Shown one piece after another: positions 43,051-52,301 of a DNA stretch of 64,000 bases. A program made the translations under genes and the position numbers. Under the pieces are notes generated by a model. The model saw only the letters and a program-made list of their open reading frames with translations. It made no database searches and had not been told where the DNA came from. Origin of the DNA: DATJZG01 sp035499295. Its GTDB lineage: Bacteria; Myxococcota; Myxococcia; Myxococcales; Anaeromyxobacteraceae. The first letter of the stretch is position 1, and the number at the start of each line of letters is the position of its first letter. Where the stretch lies: NCBI GenBank assembly GCA_035499295.1, contig DATJZG010000156.1:1-64000 (forward strand), read 5' to 3'.

Positions 43051-43158
43051 CCGGGGCGGCCGCGCGAAGCCGGGAGGGCCCCTCCCAGATCGCCTTCGCC
43101 GTCCTCCGGGGACTCGGGGGAGTGGTTGTGACGCCTACACGCGGGGCCGCCCTCCGGC

Positions 43159-45768
43159 GTGTTGTTATTTCGCCGCGGCCCCGGTGTGGAGGAAGATTGG
43201 CGGGCCAGCAGCCCGATCATGCCCAGCGCGCGCAACGAGCGGAGCTCCACGGTGCAGGACGGCCGCATGGGAAGAGGGCCCGGGCGCCTTCCGGCCGCCC
43301 GAGCCATCGACGTCTGGGTGCCCGCCCTCTATGCGCTCGTGGCCGGGGCGTGGATCGCGTTCTCCGACATGATCGCCGCGGGCGGAGCGCGGTCCGCTAG
43401 AGAGCTGGCGGCCTGGTCGCTGGCGAAGGGGCTCGGGTTCGTCTTCGTGACCGCCATCGTGCTCCACGTGGGGTTGCGCCGGGCCCTGCGGCGCGCCGAG
43501 CGTGCCCTCCAAGAGCGGGAGCGGCGACTGCGCTCCATCCTGGAGACCGCGCTCGATGGCTTCTGGCTCTTGGACGAGAGCGGGCGCCTCCTGGAGGTGA
43601 ACGAGGCGTACTGCGGGATGACGGGGTACACGCGCGACGAGCTGCTGCGGATGGGAGTCGGCGATCTGGACGCTGTGGAGACGCCGGAGCAGACCGCGGC
43701 ACACATCGAGAGGATCAAGCGCGCGGGGGCCGACCGCTTCGAGTCCCGCCACCGTTGCAAGGACGGCCGGACCATTGACATCGAAGCGAGCGTGAGCTTC
43801 GTCACCGACCCCCCCGCCTTCGTCTGCTTCTATCGGGACATCACCGAGCGGAAGCGCGCCGACGAGGTGTTGCGGCGGAACGAGGAGAGGTTTCGCGCCC
43901 TGATCGAGAAGTCGACCGACATGATGTCGGTGCTGGACGCAGAGGGGCGTTTCCAGTTCTGGAGCCAGAGCGCCGCCGAGACGCTCGGCTGGGCGCCGGA
44001 GGAAATGCTCGGGAAGCCGCTCGCCGACCTGGTCCACGTCGAAGAGAAGGAGCCCGTCGCGCAGCTCTTCCGGCGACTCCTCGCCAACCCCGGCGGGATC
44101 TCGCGCGGCCTCATCCGCTACCGCCACAAGAACGGCTCCTGGCGACAGCTGGAGGCGATCGCCCGGAACCTGCTCCGCGATCCCGCCGTGAAGGGAGTGG
44201 TGGTGAACACCCGCGACGTCACGGACCAGCGCGAGTTGGAGGAGCGGTTCCGGCAGGCGCAGAAGCTGGAGAGCATCGGCCGGCTGGCCGGCGGGATCGC
44301 GCACGACTTCAACAACCTCCTCACCGTCATCCTGAGCGGGGTGGAAACGCTCAAGAAGGAGAGCGCTCAGCAATCGCGGGTGCAGCGGGACGCGATCGAC
44401 GAGATCAGCATCGCCGGGCAGCGCGCCGCCGATCTGACGCGGCAGATGCTGGCATTCGCCCGCAAACAGGTCATCGCCCCCGTCTCACTCGACCTCGGCG
44501 CGGTGGTCCGGGGCGCGGAGAAGCTCCTGCGCCGAACGCTGGGCGAGGACGTCCATCTGGTGACGCGCCTGGGCCCGGGGCTCTGGCCGGTCCACTGCGA
44601 CCGGGGGCAGATCGAGCAGGTGATCCTGAACCTGGCGGTGAACGCTCGAGACGCCATGCCAGGCGGAGGGACGCTCTCCATCGAGACCTCGAACGCCGAG
44701 ACCGAGCTGCCCGCCTCCCATCCGGAGATGCGGCCCGGATCGTACGTCCGGCTCACGGTCCGCGACACGGGATCGGGCATGAAGCCTGAGGTGAAGGCGC
44801 GCCTCTTCGAGCCCTTCTTCACCACCAAGCCGCAGGGCAAGGGCACCGGGCTCGGCCTGGCCACGGTCTACGGCATCGTGCAGCAGAGCGAGGGGTACGT
44901 CGTGGTGGAGACCGAGGAGGGGCGCGGCACCACCTTCGATCTCTACTTCCCCCGGTCGCGCGAGACGGCGGGCGAGGCGCCGGAGGTGCAGGTCCCGGCG
45001 AGCGGTGGGACGGAGACGATCCTGGTGGTGGAGGACGATCCCTCGGTGCGCGAGGTCACTGTCCGGTCGCTACGGTCCTCGGGCTACCACGTCCTCGTCG
45101 CCAGCGACGGGCGAGAGGCGATCGAGATGGCCCTGCGGAAGGGACCGCTCGACCTCCTGCTCACCGACGTCATCATGCCCGGACTGAACGGCCGCGAGCT
45201 CGCCGACGAGGTGCGCCGAACGCGTCCCGACCTGCGGGTGCTCTACATGTCCGGTTACACCCAGGACGTCATCTCCCAGGCGGGCGTGCTCGACTCCGGG
45301 ATCGAGTTCTTGCCCAAGCCCTTCACGCCCGCGCTCCTGCAGGAGAGGGTGAGGAAGGTCCTCGACGCCGTCTGGCACGAGAAACTGGCGACCGGGATCC
45401 CGGACATCGACTCCCAGCACCGGGAGCTCCTCGCCCACATCGCCGCGCTGGAGGAGGCCGCCCGCGGCCCCAACCCGCAGCGGGCCCTGGACGTCCTCAG
45501 GTTCCTCGAGGGCTACGTCGCCAACCACTTCTCGACCGAGGAGACGTACATGCGCACCGCCGGCTACCCCGGCCTGGACGAGCACCAGAGGATTCACCAG
45601 GCCTTCGGGAGCGAGTACCGGCGGCGCAGGACGGACTTCGAGGCGAACGGGCCCCACGTCGCACACCTGCTCGGCCTCTCCGGCTGGCTCAAGGCGTGGC
45701 TGCACGACCACGTTCGCGGCGCCGACACCCGCATGGCGGAGTACCTCCGCTCGGCTCCCCGCGCCTGA
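43159..45768 (+). CDS. hybrid sensor histidine kinase with receiver and C-terminal hemerythrin domain
   Basis: The 869-residue signalling protein has two membrane helices (residues ~52-72 and ~86-106) and two PAS domains (~125-235 and ~245-360). A HisKA domain carries the phospho-acceptor His382 in GGIAHDFNN. The ATPase domain has NLAVNARDAMPGGG, DTGSGM and GTGLGLATVYGI. A receiver has Asp670 in LLTDVIMPG. The tail (~740-865) is a complete bacteriohemerythrin: IDSQHREL, ANHFSTEE, DEHQRIHQAF and HDHVRGAD. It keeps the diiron ligand set (H, HxxxE, HxxxH, HxxxxD), so oxygen or redox sensing is likely. GTG 43159 gives the longest frame; ATG 43219 and ATG 43267 are alternatives. Confidence 0.93.
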   Translation: MLLFRRGPGVEEDWRASSPIMPSARNERSSTVQDGRMGRGPGRLPAARAIDVWVPALYALVAGAWIAFSDMIAAGGARSARELAAWSLAKGLGFVFVTAIVLHVGLRRALRRAERALQERERRLRSILETALDGFWLLDESGRLLEVNEAYCGMTGYTRDELLRMGVGDLDAVETPEQTAAHIERIKRAGADRFESRHRCKDGRTIDIEASVSFVTDPPAFVCFYRDITERKRADEVLRRNEERFRALIEKSTDMMSVLDAEGRFQFWSQSAAETLGWAPEEMLGKPLADLVHVEEKEPVAQLFRRLLANPGGISRGLIRYRHKNGSWRQLEAIARNLLRDPAVKGVVVNTRDVTDQRELEERFRQAQKLESIGRLAGGIAHDFNNLLTVILSGVETLKKESAQQSRVQRDAIDEISIAGQRAADLTRQMLAFARKQVIAPVSLDLGAVVRGAEKLLRRTLGEDVHLVTRLGPGLWPVHCDRGQIEQVILNLAVNARDAMPGGGTLSIETSNAETELPASHPEMRPGSYVRLTVRDTGSGMKPEVKARLFEPFFTTKPQGKGTGLGLATVYGIVQQSEGYVVVETEEGRGTTFDLYFPRSRETAGEAPEVQVPASGGTETILVVEDDPSVREVTVRSLRSSGYHVLVASDGREAIEMALRKGPLDLLLTDVIMPGLNGRELADEVRRTRPDLRVLYMSGYTQDVISQAGVLDSGIEFLPKPFTPALLQERVRKVLDAVWHEKLATGIPDIDSQHRELLAHIAALEEAARGPNPQRALDVLRFLEGYVANHFSTEETYMRTAGYPGLDEHQRIHQAFGSEYRRRRTDFEANGPHVAHLLGLSGWLKAWLHDHVRGADTRMAEYLRSAPRA

Positions 45769-45784
45769 CCCTCCCGGTCGCTGC

Positions 45785-46807
45785 CTAGTAACGGCTCTCT
45801 CCCGGCCTCCGGTCGGAGCCGAGGACCTCCATCCAAGCCGGGTACTCCGCCGCCAGCTTGCTCGCCTCGTCGAGCGCCTTCATCTCCTCGGCGGTCAGTG
45901 CGACGTCCACGGCCCCGAGGTTGTCCTCGAGCTGCGCCAGCCTTCGCGCCCCGATGATCACGCTCGTGACCACGTCGTGGGCCAGGAGCCAGGCGAGGGC
46001 GATCTGCGCCACCGAGGCGCGATGGCGGGCCGCGATGGGCCCGAGGACGTCGAGGATCTCGAAGCCCTTCTCTTTGTTCACCGGCGGGAAGTCGAACTTG
46101 GTACGGCGGGCGCCCTCGTCACCGCCGGTCCGGGTGAACTTGCCCGAGAGGAAACCGCCCGCGAGCGGGCTCCACACCAGGAGCCCGAGCCCCTGATCGC
46201 GGAGCAGCGGGATGGTGTGCCGCTCGAGCTCGCGCCCGACGAGCGAGTAGTAGGACTGCGTGCAGCGGAAGCGCTCCAGGTGCTGAGCCCGGGAGATCCC
46301 GAGCGCCTTCATCAAGATCCACGCCTCGAGGTTGGAGCAGCCGATGTAGCGGACCTTCCCGGCGCGCACCAGGTCGTCGAGCGCCCGCAGCGTGTCCTCC
46401 AGGCTCGTGAGCGGGTCGACGCGGTGGATCTGGTAGAGGTCGATGTAGTCGGTGCCGAGTCGTCGCAGGCTCGCCTCCACCGACTCGAGGATGTGCGAGC
46501 GGGAGAGCCCGACCTGGTTCGGCCCCGGCCCCATGCGGCCTCGCACCTTGGTGGCGAGGACGACCTGGTGGCGCCTTCCCTTCAGGGCCTCGCCCACCAT
46601 GGTCTCCGACTCGCCGGCGGCGTAGACGTCCGCGGTGTCGACGAAGTTGATCCCGGCGTCGAGCGCGCGATGCACGAGGGCGGTGGCGGCGGACTGGTCG
46701 AGCCCGCCGATCGCCGCCCAGAACTGCGCGCCGCCGCCGAAAGTCATGGTGCCGAGGCACAGCTCCGATACGAACACGCCGGTGTCTGCCAACGGGCGGT
46801 ACTTCAT
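45785..46807 (-). CDS. aldo/keto reductase
   Basis: The 340-residue (beta/alpha)8 enzyme reduces aldehydes or ketones with NADPH. The catalytic tetrad is present: Asp and Tyr in DTADVYAAGESE, Lys in LATKVRGRMG, and His in YQIHRVD. The NADPH-binding VIIGARRLAQLEDNL is near the C-terminus. It belongs to the YhdN/Gcy1-like long branch, and its substrate is unknown. It converges on the hybrid kinase gene with a 16-nt gap. Confidence 0.93.
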   Translation of the reverse strand: MKYRPLADTGVFVSELCLGTMTFGGGAQFWAAIGGLDQSAATALVHRALDAGINFVDTADVYAAGESETMVGEALKGRRHQVVLATKVRGRMGPGPNQVGLSRSHILESVEASLRRLGTDYIDLYQIHRVDPLTSLEDTLRALDDLVRAGKVRYIGCSNLEAWILMKALGISRAQHLERFRCTQSYYSLVGRELERHTIPLLRDQGLGLLVWSPLAGGFLSGKFTRTGGDEGARRTKFDFPPVNKEKGFEILDVLGPIAARHRASVAQIALAWLLAHDVVTSVIIGARRLAQLEDNLGAVDVALTAEEMKALDEASKLAAEYPAWMEVLGSDRRPGESRY

Positions 46808-47248
46808 CGCGGGACCTCCTGGGATCGAAAGCGGGCGAGAGCGAGATTCTACCGGCCCTCGGCGGCACCGCCGCGGTCGACTCCCGATCGGGTCGGGCTC
46901 CGGGGGAGCCGCCGGGCTCGGCCTTCCCGGCTGGCCGGTCCGGCCCGGGCCTCACCCGGCGGCGCGAAACAGGCCGGCCCCGGTCCGGCGCGCGTGCCCC
47001 TGCGCCACCAGCCGATCCAGGGTGGTGCGGGCGACGCCCTCCGAGCGGCCGCCGCTCGCGGCGGAGGTGGCCCGGGCGGCGGCAGCCCTGACCGCGAAAG
47101 CGGACGTGCCCGCCCGGCTCCTCCGGGGCGCGGGCGCGACCGAATGGGCAGGCTCGACCGGGCTGAGCGGCGCGCTCGCCGCCGCCACCGCCCGGACCCT
47201 GGCGGGCGCCGCCTCGCGCCGGCGCCCTTCGCCCGCCCGGGGGCCAAG
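46808..47248. other. 441-bp region with unclear coding content
   Basis: Several overlapping open frames exist on both strands because of extreme GC content, and none has a clear domain or a good ribosome site. The least bad candidate is the minus-strand frame 46952-47188, listed separately. The remainder appears to be an intergenic region between the aldo/keto reductase and the GNAT gene. Confidence 0.4.
46952..47188 (-). CDS. possible small protein with winged-helix-like tail
   Basis: A 78-codon GTG-started frame ends in VARTTLDRLVAQGHARRTG, which could be the recognition part of a small winged-helix protein, perhaps like DUF3253. The N-terminal half is low-complexity Ala/Arg. It has no convincing ribosome site, and a competing plus-strand frame covers the same DNA. 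It may be spurious. Confidence 0.25.
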   Translation of the reverse strand: MAAASAPLSPVEPAHSVAPAPRRSRAGTSAFAVRAAAARATSAASGGRSEGVARTTLDRLVAQGHARRTGAGLFRAAG

Positions 47249-47839
47249 TCAGTCGAGGAGGGGAAGGCCCGCGGAGAGAGCGGCCTCGAAACCTGTGCCG
47301 CTCCGCAGGGCGTCCATGGAGAGCGGCGGTTGTGGCACGCCGCGCCGCTCGGCGAGCTCGAGCTGCCACCACCCCACGTCGTGCCACGCCCCCAGCTTGA
47401 AGCCCACGGACGGGTAGACTCCGATTGGGCGGAAGCCCAGCGACTCGTGCAGCCCGACGCTGGCTGCGTTGGGCAGGGTGATCCCGGCGTGCGCGGCGCG
47501 AAAGCCCTGCAGCCGCAGGAGCGCGAAGAGCGAGGCGTAGAGCGCGTGTCCCACGCCGCTCCGGCGGCTGTCGGCGCGCACATAGACGCTCACGTCCACG
47601 CACCACTGGTAGGCGCGGCGGTCGCGGTGCCTCGAGGCGTAGGCGTAGCCAGCGAGGCCGTCGCCATCGGTGCAGGCGAGCCAGGGCGCGAACCGCAGGG
47701 CGGCCTCGACGCGCCCGCTCATCTCCTCGGCGCCGGGAACCTCGGTCTCGAAGGAAATGGCGGTGCTGGCCACGACGGGCCCGTAGATCTCCGCGATCCG
47801 CGGTCCGTCGGAGGGCTCGGCCAGTCGAATGGTCCTCAT
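47249..47839 (-). CDS. GNAT N-acetyltransferase, phosphinothricin acetyltransferase-like
   Basis: The 196-residue product begins MRTIRLAEPSDGPRIAEIYG and contains YVRADSRRSGVGHALYASLF (the acetyl-CoA R/QxxGxG/A loop) near residue 87. It ends its fold with HESLGFRPIGVYPSVGFKLG, as in the Pat/Bar/YncA group. These enzymes acetylate small amines such as phosphinothricin or methionine sulfoximine/sulfone. The true substrate is not deducible. It is divergent from the LysR gene, a common regulator-target arrangement. Confidence 0.88.
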   Translation of the reverse strand: MRTIRLAEPSDGPRIAEIYGPVVASTAISFETEVPGAEEMSGRVEAALRFAPWLACTDGDGLAGYAYASRHRDRRAYQWCVDVSVYVRADSRRSGVGHALYASLFALLRLQGFRAAHAGITLPNAASVGLHESLGFRPIGVYPSVGFKLGAWHDVGWWQLELAERRGVPQPPLSMDALRSGTGFEAALSAGLPLLD

Positions 47840-47943
47840 GGCGTCTCCCGATCGTCTCGCGCCGGCGCCGCTCCCTCCGCGCCGGCCTGGAGGCAGATGC
47901 TAGCGAACTCGCCCCATCGCGCGCAGCCGATGGAACACATACT

Positions 47944-47966
47944 ATCCATCGATGATATTGATGGAT
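47944..47966. promoter_or_regulatory. inverted repeat at the LysR start, putative operator
   Basis: A perfect inverted repeat ATCCATC-N9-GATGGAT (47944-47950 and 47960-47966) lies in an AT-rich pocket between the divergent GNAT and LysR genes. It overlaps the LysR start codon, as expected of an autoregulatory LysR-type site that also faces the GNAT promoter. Confidence 0.55.
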
Positions 47967-48945
47967 GGCCATGGACCGCGCCCAGCTCGCCGCCTTCGAC
48001 CAGGTCGTCCGCGAGGGAACCTTCACCCGGGCGGCCATCGCGATGGGTCTCGGTCAGCCGGCGGTGAGCGCCCGCATGAAGGCTCTCGAGAACGAAGTCG
48101 GCGGGGCCCTCTTCACCCGCGGCCGCCGCGTGGTGCTCACCGCGCTGGGAGAGAGCTTCCTCCCGTTCGCGCGGCGGGCACTCGAGGTGCTCGGCGAGGG
48201 GGTGGAGGCCGCCCGCCGGGCGCAGGTGGGGCAGCGGGGGCGCGTCCGCCTCGGCTCGCTCGCGTCTTTGGCCGGAGGGCTCGTCGGCCCGGCCCTCGCC
48301 GCCTTCGTGCGCGCACACCCGGAGGTGGATTGCGCCATCCGTGCCGGGGATCACGAGCGGATCGTGGCGCTCTTGCTCGACGGGGTTCTCGAGCTCGGCG
48401 TGGTCACCTGGCCCTGCACCGAGGCGACGGCCGCCGACCTGCAGGCGATCCTGCTCTTTCGGGAGCCGGTTGCGCTGGTGGCGAGCCCGGAGCACCCACT
48501 GTCGGTGCGCGGCGCGGTGAGCGAGGAGGAGATCGCGCGCCTCGGCCGCCCCTTCCTCCGGCTGCGCTGGTGGCAGCACCACCATCCCGTGCTCCTTCGC
48601 CTGGCCGAGCGGGCCGGAGCGCTCGTCGACGTCCCCATGGAAGCGGCGCGACGCCTGGCGCTCGAGGGCGCTGGCGTCGGCTTCTTCACGCGGATCTACA
48701 TCGCCGAGGACCTCGAACGCGGCGCGCTGTCGGAGATCGCGGTGCGGGACCTGCCGCGGATCCATCGAGACAGCGCCCTCGTTCGCAGGCGCCGCTCCGG
48801 CCCGCTCTCCCCCGCCGCGGCGGACCTCGTCGAGGCCATCCGCCGCCAGGCCTGGTCGCTCGGCCTCCTCTCCCGCGGCCCCGCCGACCCGTCCGCGCCC
48901 GCCCCACGCCCGCGTCGGGGAGCCTCGCCTCGCCGCCGCCGGTGA
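47965..48945 (+). CDS. LysR-family transcriptional regulator
   Basis: The 326-residue regulator has an N-terminal winged helix (LAAFDQVVREGTFTRAAIAM then GQPAVSARMKALENEVGG). The two-lobed effector-binding domain (residues ~90-290) follows. Its C-terminal 30 residues are Pro/Arg-rich and unusual in length. It probably regulates the divergent GNAT gene and itself. The start is ATG 47965, or ATG 47971 two codons on. Confidence 0.92.
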   Translation: MAMDRAQLAAFDQVVREGTFTRAAIAMGLGQPAVSARMKALENEVGGALFTRGRRVVLTALGESFLPFARRALEVLGEGVEAARRAQVGQRGRVRLGSLASLAGGLVGPALAAFVRAHPEVDCAIRAGDHERIVALLLDGVLELGVVTWPCTEATAADLQAILLFREPVALVASPEHPLSVRGAVSEEEIARLGRPFLRLRWWQHHHPVLLRLAERAGALVDVPMEAARRLALEGAGVGFFTRIYIAEDLERGALSEIAVRDLPRIHRDSALVRRRRSGPLSPAAADLVEAIRRQAWSLGLLSRGPADPSAPAPRPRRGASPRRRR

Positions 48946-49046
48946 GGGCGAGCGTCCGGCCGAGGAGCGAGGTCGCCGGAAGAGCCGCCTTGGCGATGCG
49001 GTGTAGACTGGCGCACCCGCCCTCGGCGATGGCGAAGCTCGAAGCG

Positions 49047-50246
49047 ATGAACATCCTCGTCCTCAACTGCGGAAGCTCGTCGACAAAATTCGCCGTCCTC
49101 GACGCCCCGACCGGCCGGGAAGAAATCTCCGGCCTCGCCCAGTGCCTGGGCACGCCGGAGGCCACTCTCGAATGGCGGCGGGCGGGCGCGAAGAGCCGGC
49201 GCGACCTCGCCGGGGCCGATCACGAGGCGGCGCTGCGCACCGTGATGGACCTGCTCGAGAGCGCGGGGCTGGCTGCGCAGCTCGCCGGGGTGGGCCACCG
49301 GGTCGTCCACGGCGGCGCGCGCTTCTCGGGGTCGATCCCCATCACCCCGGAGGTGGTGACCCAGATCGAGGAGTGCGTCTCCCTCGGCCTGCTGCACAAC
49401 CCCCCCAACCTGCTCGGCATCCAGATCGCCCGGGAGCGCTTTCCGGCTCTCCCGCAGGTGGCGGTCTTCGACACCGCCTTTCACCAGACCATGCCTCCCG
49501 AGAACTACCTGTACGCAGTGCCGTACGAGTGGTTCGAGAAGTACGACGTGCGCCGCTACGGGTTCCACGGCACGAGCCACCGCTACGTGTCGAGCGAGGC
49601 GATCCGCCAGCTCGGCCTCGACCCGAACGACCACGCCCTGGTGACCGCGCACCTCGGCAACGGCTGCTCGCTCGCGGCGGTGCGGGACGGCAAGAGCATC
49701 GACACCACCATGGGCCTCACGCCCCTCGACGGCGTGGTGATGGGCACGCGCAGCGGGGCGAGCGACCCGGCCATCGTCGCCCACATGAAGAGATCGCTCC
49801 ACCGGTCGGCGGACGACGTCACGGACCTGCTCAACAAGCGCTCGGGTCTGCTCGGCATCTCCGGGCTGAGCAACGACATGCGCACGCTCCAGGAAGCCGC
49901 GGACCAGGGCCACGAGCGCGCGGCCCTGGCCATCGAGAAGTTCTGCCACTCGGCCGCCAAGGCGGCCGCCGGCCTGGTCGTCTCCCTGGGCCGCCTCGAC
50001 GCCCTGATCTTCACCGGCGGGATCGGCGAGAACGCGGCGCGGGTCCGCGCGAGGATCCTGGAGCACCTGGCGTTCCTCGGCCTCGAGCTCGAGCCCGCCG
50101 CGAACGAAGCTCACGGGAGGGGAAGCGGAGGGCGGATCACGCGGGAGGATCGCCGACCGGTGGCCGCCGTCATCGCGACCAACGAGGAGCTCATGATCGC
50201 CCGCGATACGGCGGTCGTCGTCGCCCAGGCCGATCGCGCTCGCTGA
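49047..50246 (+). CDS. ackA: acetate kinase
   Basis: AckA interconverts acetate + ATP and acetyl phosphate + ADP. The 399-residue product begins MNILVLNCGSSSTKFAVLDA. It has HRVVHGGARF near residue 86, VFDTAFHQTMP, RYGFHGTSHRYV, MGTRSGASDPAIV and FTGGIGENAARVRAR, covering the nucleotide- and acetate-binding ASKHA-fold motifs. ATG 49047 matches the family start; an upstream ATG (49029) would add six residues. The usual partner pta or xfp is not adjacent. Confidence 0.97.
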   Translation: MNILVLNCGSSSTKFAVLDAPTGREEISGLAQCLGTPEATLEWRRAGAKSRRDLAGADHEAALRTVMDLLESAGLAAQLAGVGHRVVHGGARFSGSIPITPEVVTQIEECVSLGLLHNPPNLLGIQIARERFPALPQVAVFDTAFHQTMPPENYLYAVPYEWFEKYDVRRYGFHGTSHRYVSSEAIRQLGLDPNDHALVTAHLGNGCSLAAVRDGKSIDTTMGLTPLDGVVMGTRSGASDPAIVAHMKRSLHRSADDVTDLLNKRSGLLGISGLSNDMRTLQEAADQGHERAALAIEKFCHSAAKAAAGLVVSLGRLDALIFTGGIGENAARVRARILEHLAFLGLELEPAANEAHGRGSGGRITREDRRPVAAVIATNEELMIARDTAVVVAQADRAR

Positions 50247-50381
50247 CGCCTCGGCGCCGGCGCCGGAGGGTGTCCCGCGCGGGCCTCGTCCCTTCGGGTA
50301 CTGCTGCCGCCCGGGTCGTGGACGGGAGAGCGGGGACGGCCGATAATTTACTCGAAACCGCTCTTGAACGGAGGTGAGGCC

Positions 50382-50624
50382 GTGACCACCGTCAGGCGGC
50401 AGAAGGTCTTTTGCGGTGCCTGCGGGGACGAGATCGCGCCGGACGACCGGAAGAGGTCGCCGAGCGCAAAGTCCGCCTTCGCGTGGCAGCAGGAGAACCC
50501 CGGCTGCTCCTTCTGGAGATGTCGAAAGTGCGTGGACTCCGGGCGACTCCCGCCCGGCTTGGAACGCGACGAGTGGTACCGGGTTCTCGCCGAGGCCGAG
50601 CTCGACCCCGCGACGACGAGGTGA
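50382..50624 (+). CDS. small zinc-ribbon-like protein
   Basis: The 80-residue product carries two CxxC pairs, FCGACGDEIAPDD and WRCRKCVDSG, about 30 residues apart. This suggests a single zinc ribbon. The C-terminal WYRVLAEAEL is helical. No known family is recognised. GTG 50382 is backed by the strong GGAGGTGA site 4-5 nt upstream. It is convergent with the MFS gene. Confidence 0.65.
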   Translation: MTTVRRQKVFCGACGDEIAPDDRKRSPSAKSAFAWQQENPGCSFWRCRKCVDSGRLPPGLERDEWYRVLAEAELDPATTR

Positions 50625-50673
50625 TGGGCGTTCGCCGCCTGTGCGCCTCTCCTCCGAGTCGTGAACGGGGTCG

Positions 50674-52122
50674 CTAGGGCGTGCGCGAATCGCCCGGCCC
50701 CCGCACCGGCAGCGGGGGAAAGGCCAACCCGACCGCGAGGGCCGCCCCCGCGATCCCGGCCGAGGCCCAGAAGAGCCGCACCATGCCCGCTTGGAGCACG
50801 CCCGCGATCGAGGAGAGCAGCGCCGGATCGAGGAGAGCGCGCTCCGGGCCGAGGAGCTGCTCCACCTGTTCGGGCGTGGCGACGCCGTGCGAGAGCGAGG
50901 CCGCGAGCAGGCCGCCGAGGACGCCGACGGACAGGGTGCCGCCGATGGTGCGGAAGAACATCGTCGAGGCGGTGGCCACGCCGCGCCGGTTCCAGGGGAC
51001 GCTCGTCTGCACCGCGATCACCGTGGGAGTGTTCGCGAGGCCGAGCCCCACGCCGTAGAACGCCGTCAGCAGGCGCGGCAGCCAGGGAGAGGCGCCAGGA
51101 CGGAGGAGGACGGCGAGGCTCACCGCCGCCAAGAACGAGATCCCCAGCCCTCCGCGGATGAGCGGCCGGTAGCCGACGCGATGAAGGACGCGGCCGCTCA
51201 GGGCGGAGGCGATGGGCCAGCCGATGACCATGGGGGCGATGGCGCCGCCGGCGGCGGTCGGGCTGCCGCCCAGGACGCTCTGCACGTAGAGCGGCACGAA
51301 GGTGACGGTGGCGATCATGGCGGCCCCCACCAGCGCCCCGGTGGCCGAGGCGACGCCGATGACCCGGTGGGCGAAGAGGTCGAACGGCAAGAGCGGCTCC
51401 GCGGCTCGCCGCTCCGTCAGGACGAAGAGGAGCGCGAGAAGGAGCGCGGCGGGCAGGGCCCAGGCTCCGGCGGAGCGCGACCGGGTGGCGACGAGCAGCG
51501 ACAGCACCGTGCCGGCGAGGAGCGCGGCGCCGGCCAGGTCGAGCCGGTGCCGGTGCGCCTCCACCTTCTCGTGGTAGGCGGCCTGAAGGACCACGGCGCA
51601 ACCCAGCCCGAGCGGCACGTTCACGTAGAAGACCCAGCGCCACGAGAGCCACTGGACGATGGCGCCCCCGAGAAGGGGCCCGACCAGGCCCGCCACCCCC
51701 CAGACGGCGCCGAAGACGCCCTGCATACGGCCGCGCTCCCGCACGTCGACGAAGAGGTCGCCGACGATGGTGAGCGCCATGGGCTGGATGGCGCCGGCCC
51801 CGAGCCCCTGGAGCGCCCGGAAGGCAACCAGCGCCTGCATGCTCCGCGCCCTGCCGCACGCCATCGACCCGACGAGGAAGAGGGCGATCCCGACCAGCAT
51901 GACGGGTTTGCGACCGCGGAGATCGGCGAGCTTGCCGTAGATGGGCACCGACACCGTGGCGGTGAGCATGTAGGCCGAGAAGGCCCAGGCGTAGAGGTGC
52001 AGCCCGCCGAGGTCGCCCACCGCCGTCGGCATGGCGGTGGAGACCACGGTCATCTCCATCGCCGCCAGGAAGAGCCCGAGCAGGAGGGCGACGACGGTGA
52101 GGGGCCGGTGGGTCTGGCGCAC
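50674..52122 (-). CDS. MFS drug:H+ antiporter, DHA2 (14-helix) family
   Basis: The 482-residue permease has about 14 membrane helices. The MFS loop motif A is seen as GKLADLRGRKPVMLVG near residue 63. Motif C-like sequence FGAVWGVAGLVGPLLGGAIV lies near residue 138, with WRWVFYVNVPLGLG following. These are typical of DHA2 exporters such as EmrB/QacA relatives. No membrane-fusion partner (EmrA) or TetR regulator is adjacent. The start is GTG 52122. Confidence 0.92.
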   Translation of the reverse strand: MRQTHRPLTVVALLLGLFLAAMEMTVVSTAMPTAVGDLGGLHLYAWAFSAYMLTATVSVPIYGKLADLRGRKPVMLVGIALFLVGSMACGRARSMQALVAFRALQGLGAGAIQPMALTIVGDLFVDVRERGRMQGVFGAVWGVAGLVGPLLGGAIVQWLSWRWVFYVNVPLGLGCAVVLQAAYHEKVEAHRHRLDLAGAALLAGTVLSLLVATRSRSAGAWALPAALLLALLFVLTERRAAEPLLPFDLFAHRVIGVASATGALVGAAMIATVTFVPLYVQSVLGGSPTAAGGAIAPMVIGWPIASALSGRVLHRVGYRPLIRGGLGISFLAAVSLAVLLRPGASPWLPRLLTAFYGVGLGLANTPTVIAVQTSVPWNRRGVATASTMFFRTIGGTLSVGVLGGLLAASLSHGVATPEQVEQLLGPERALLDPALLSSIAGVLQAGMVRLFWASAGIAGAALAVGLAFPPLPVRGPGDSRTP

Positions 52123-52301
52123 GCCCGGTCGAGTAGCCCCGGGAGCGGCCGCGAGTCAACCGGCAATCGCGGCCGGGACTTCCGCACGCTCGCTGCCGAA
52201 GCGACGCCGCCGGGGCGACTCGGCCGGAGCGGGCGACGGGAGCGAGCGGAGGAGAGTGGGCCCGGGATGGCAGCGCAACCCCGGGCCCCCCGGCAAAATC
52301 G

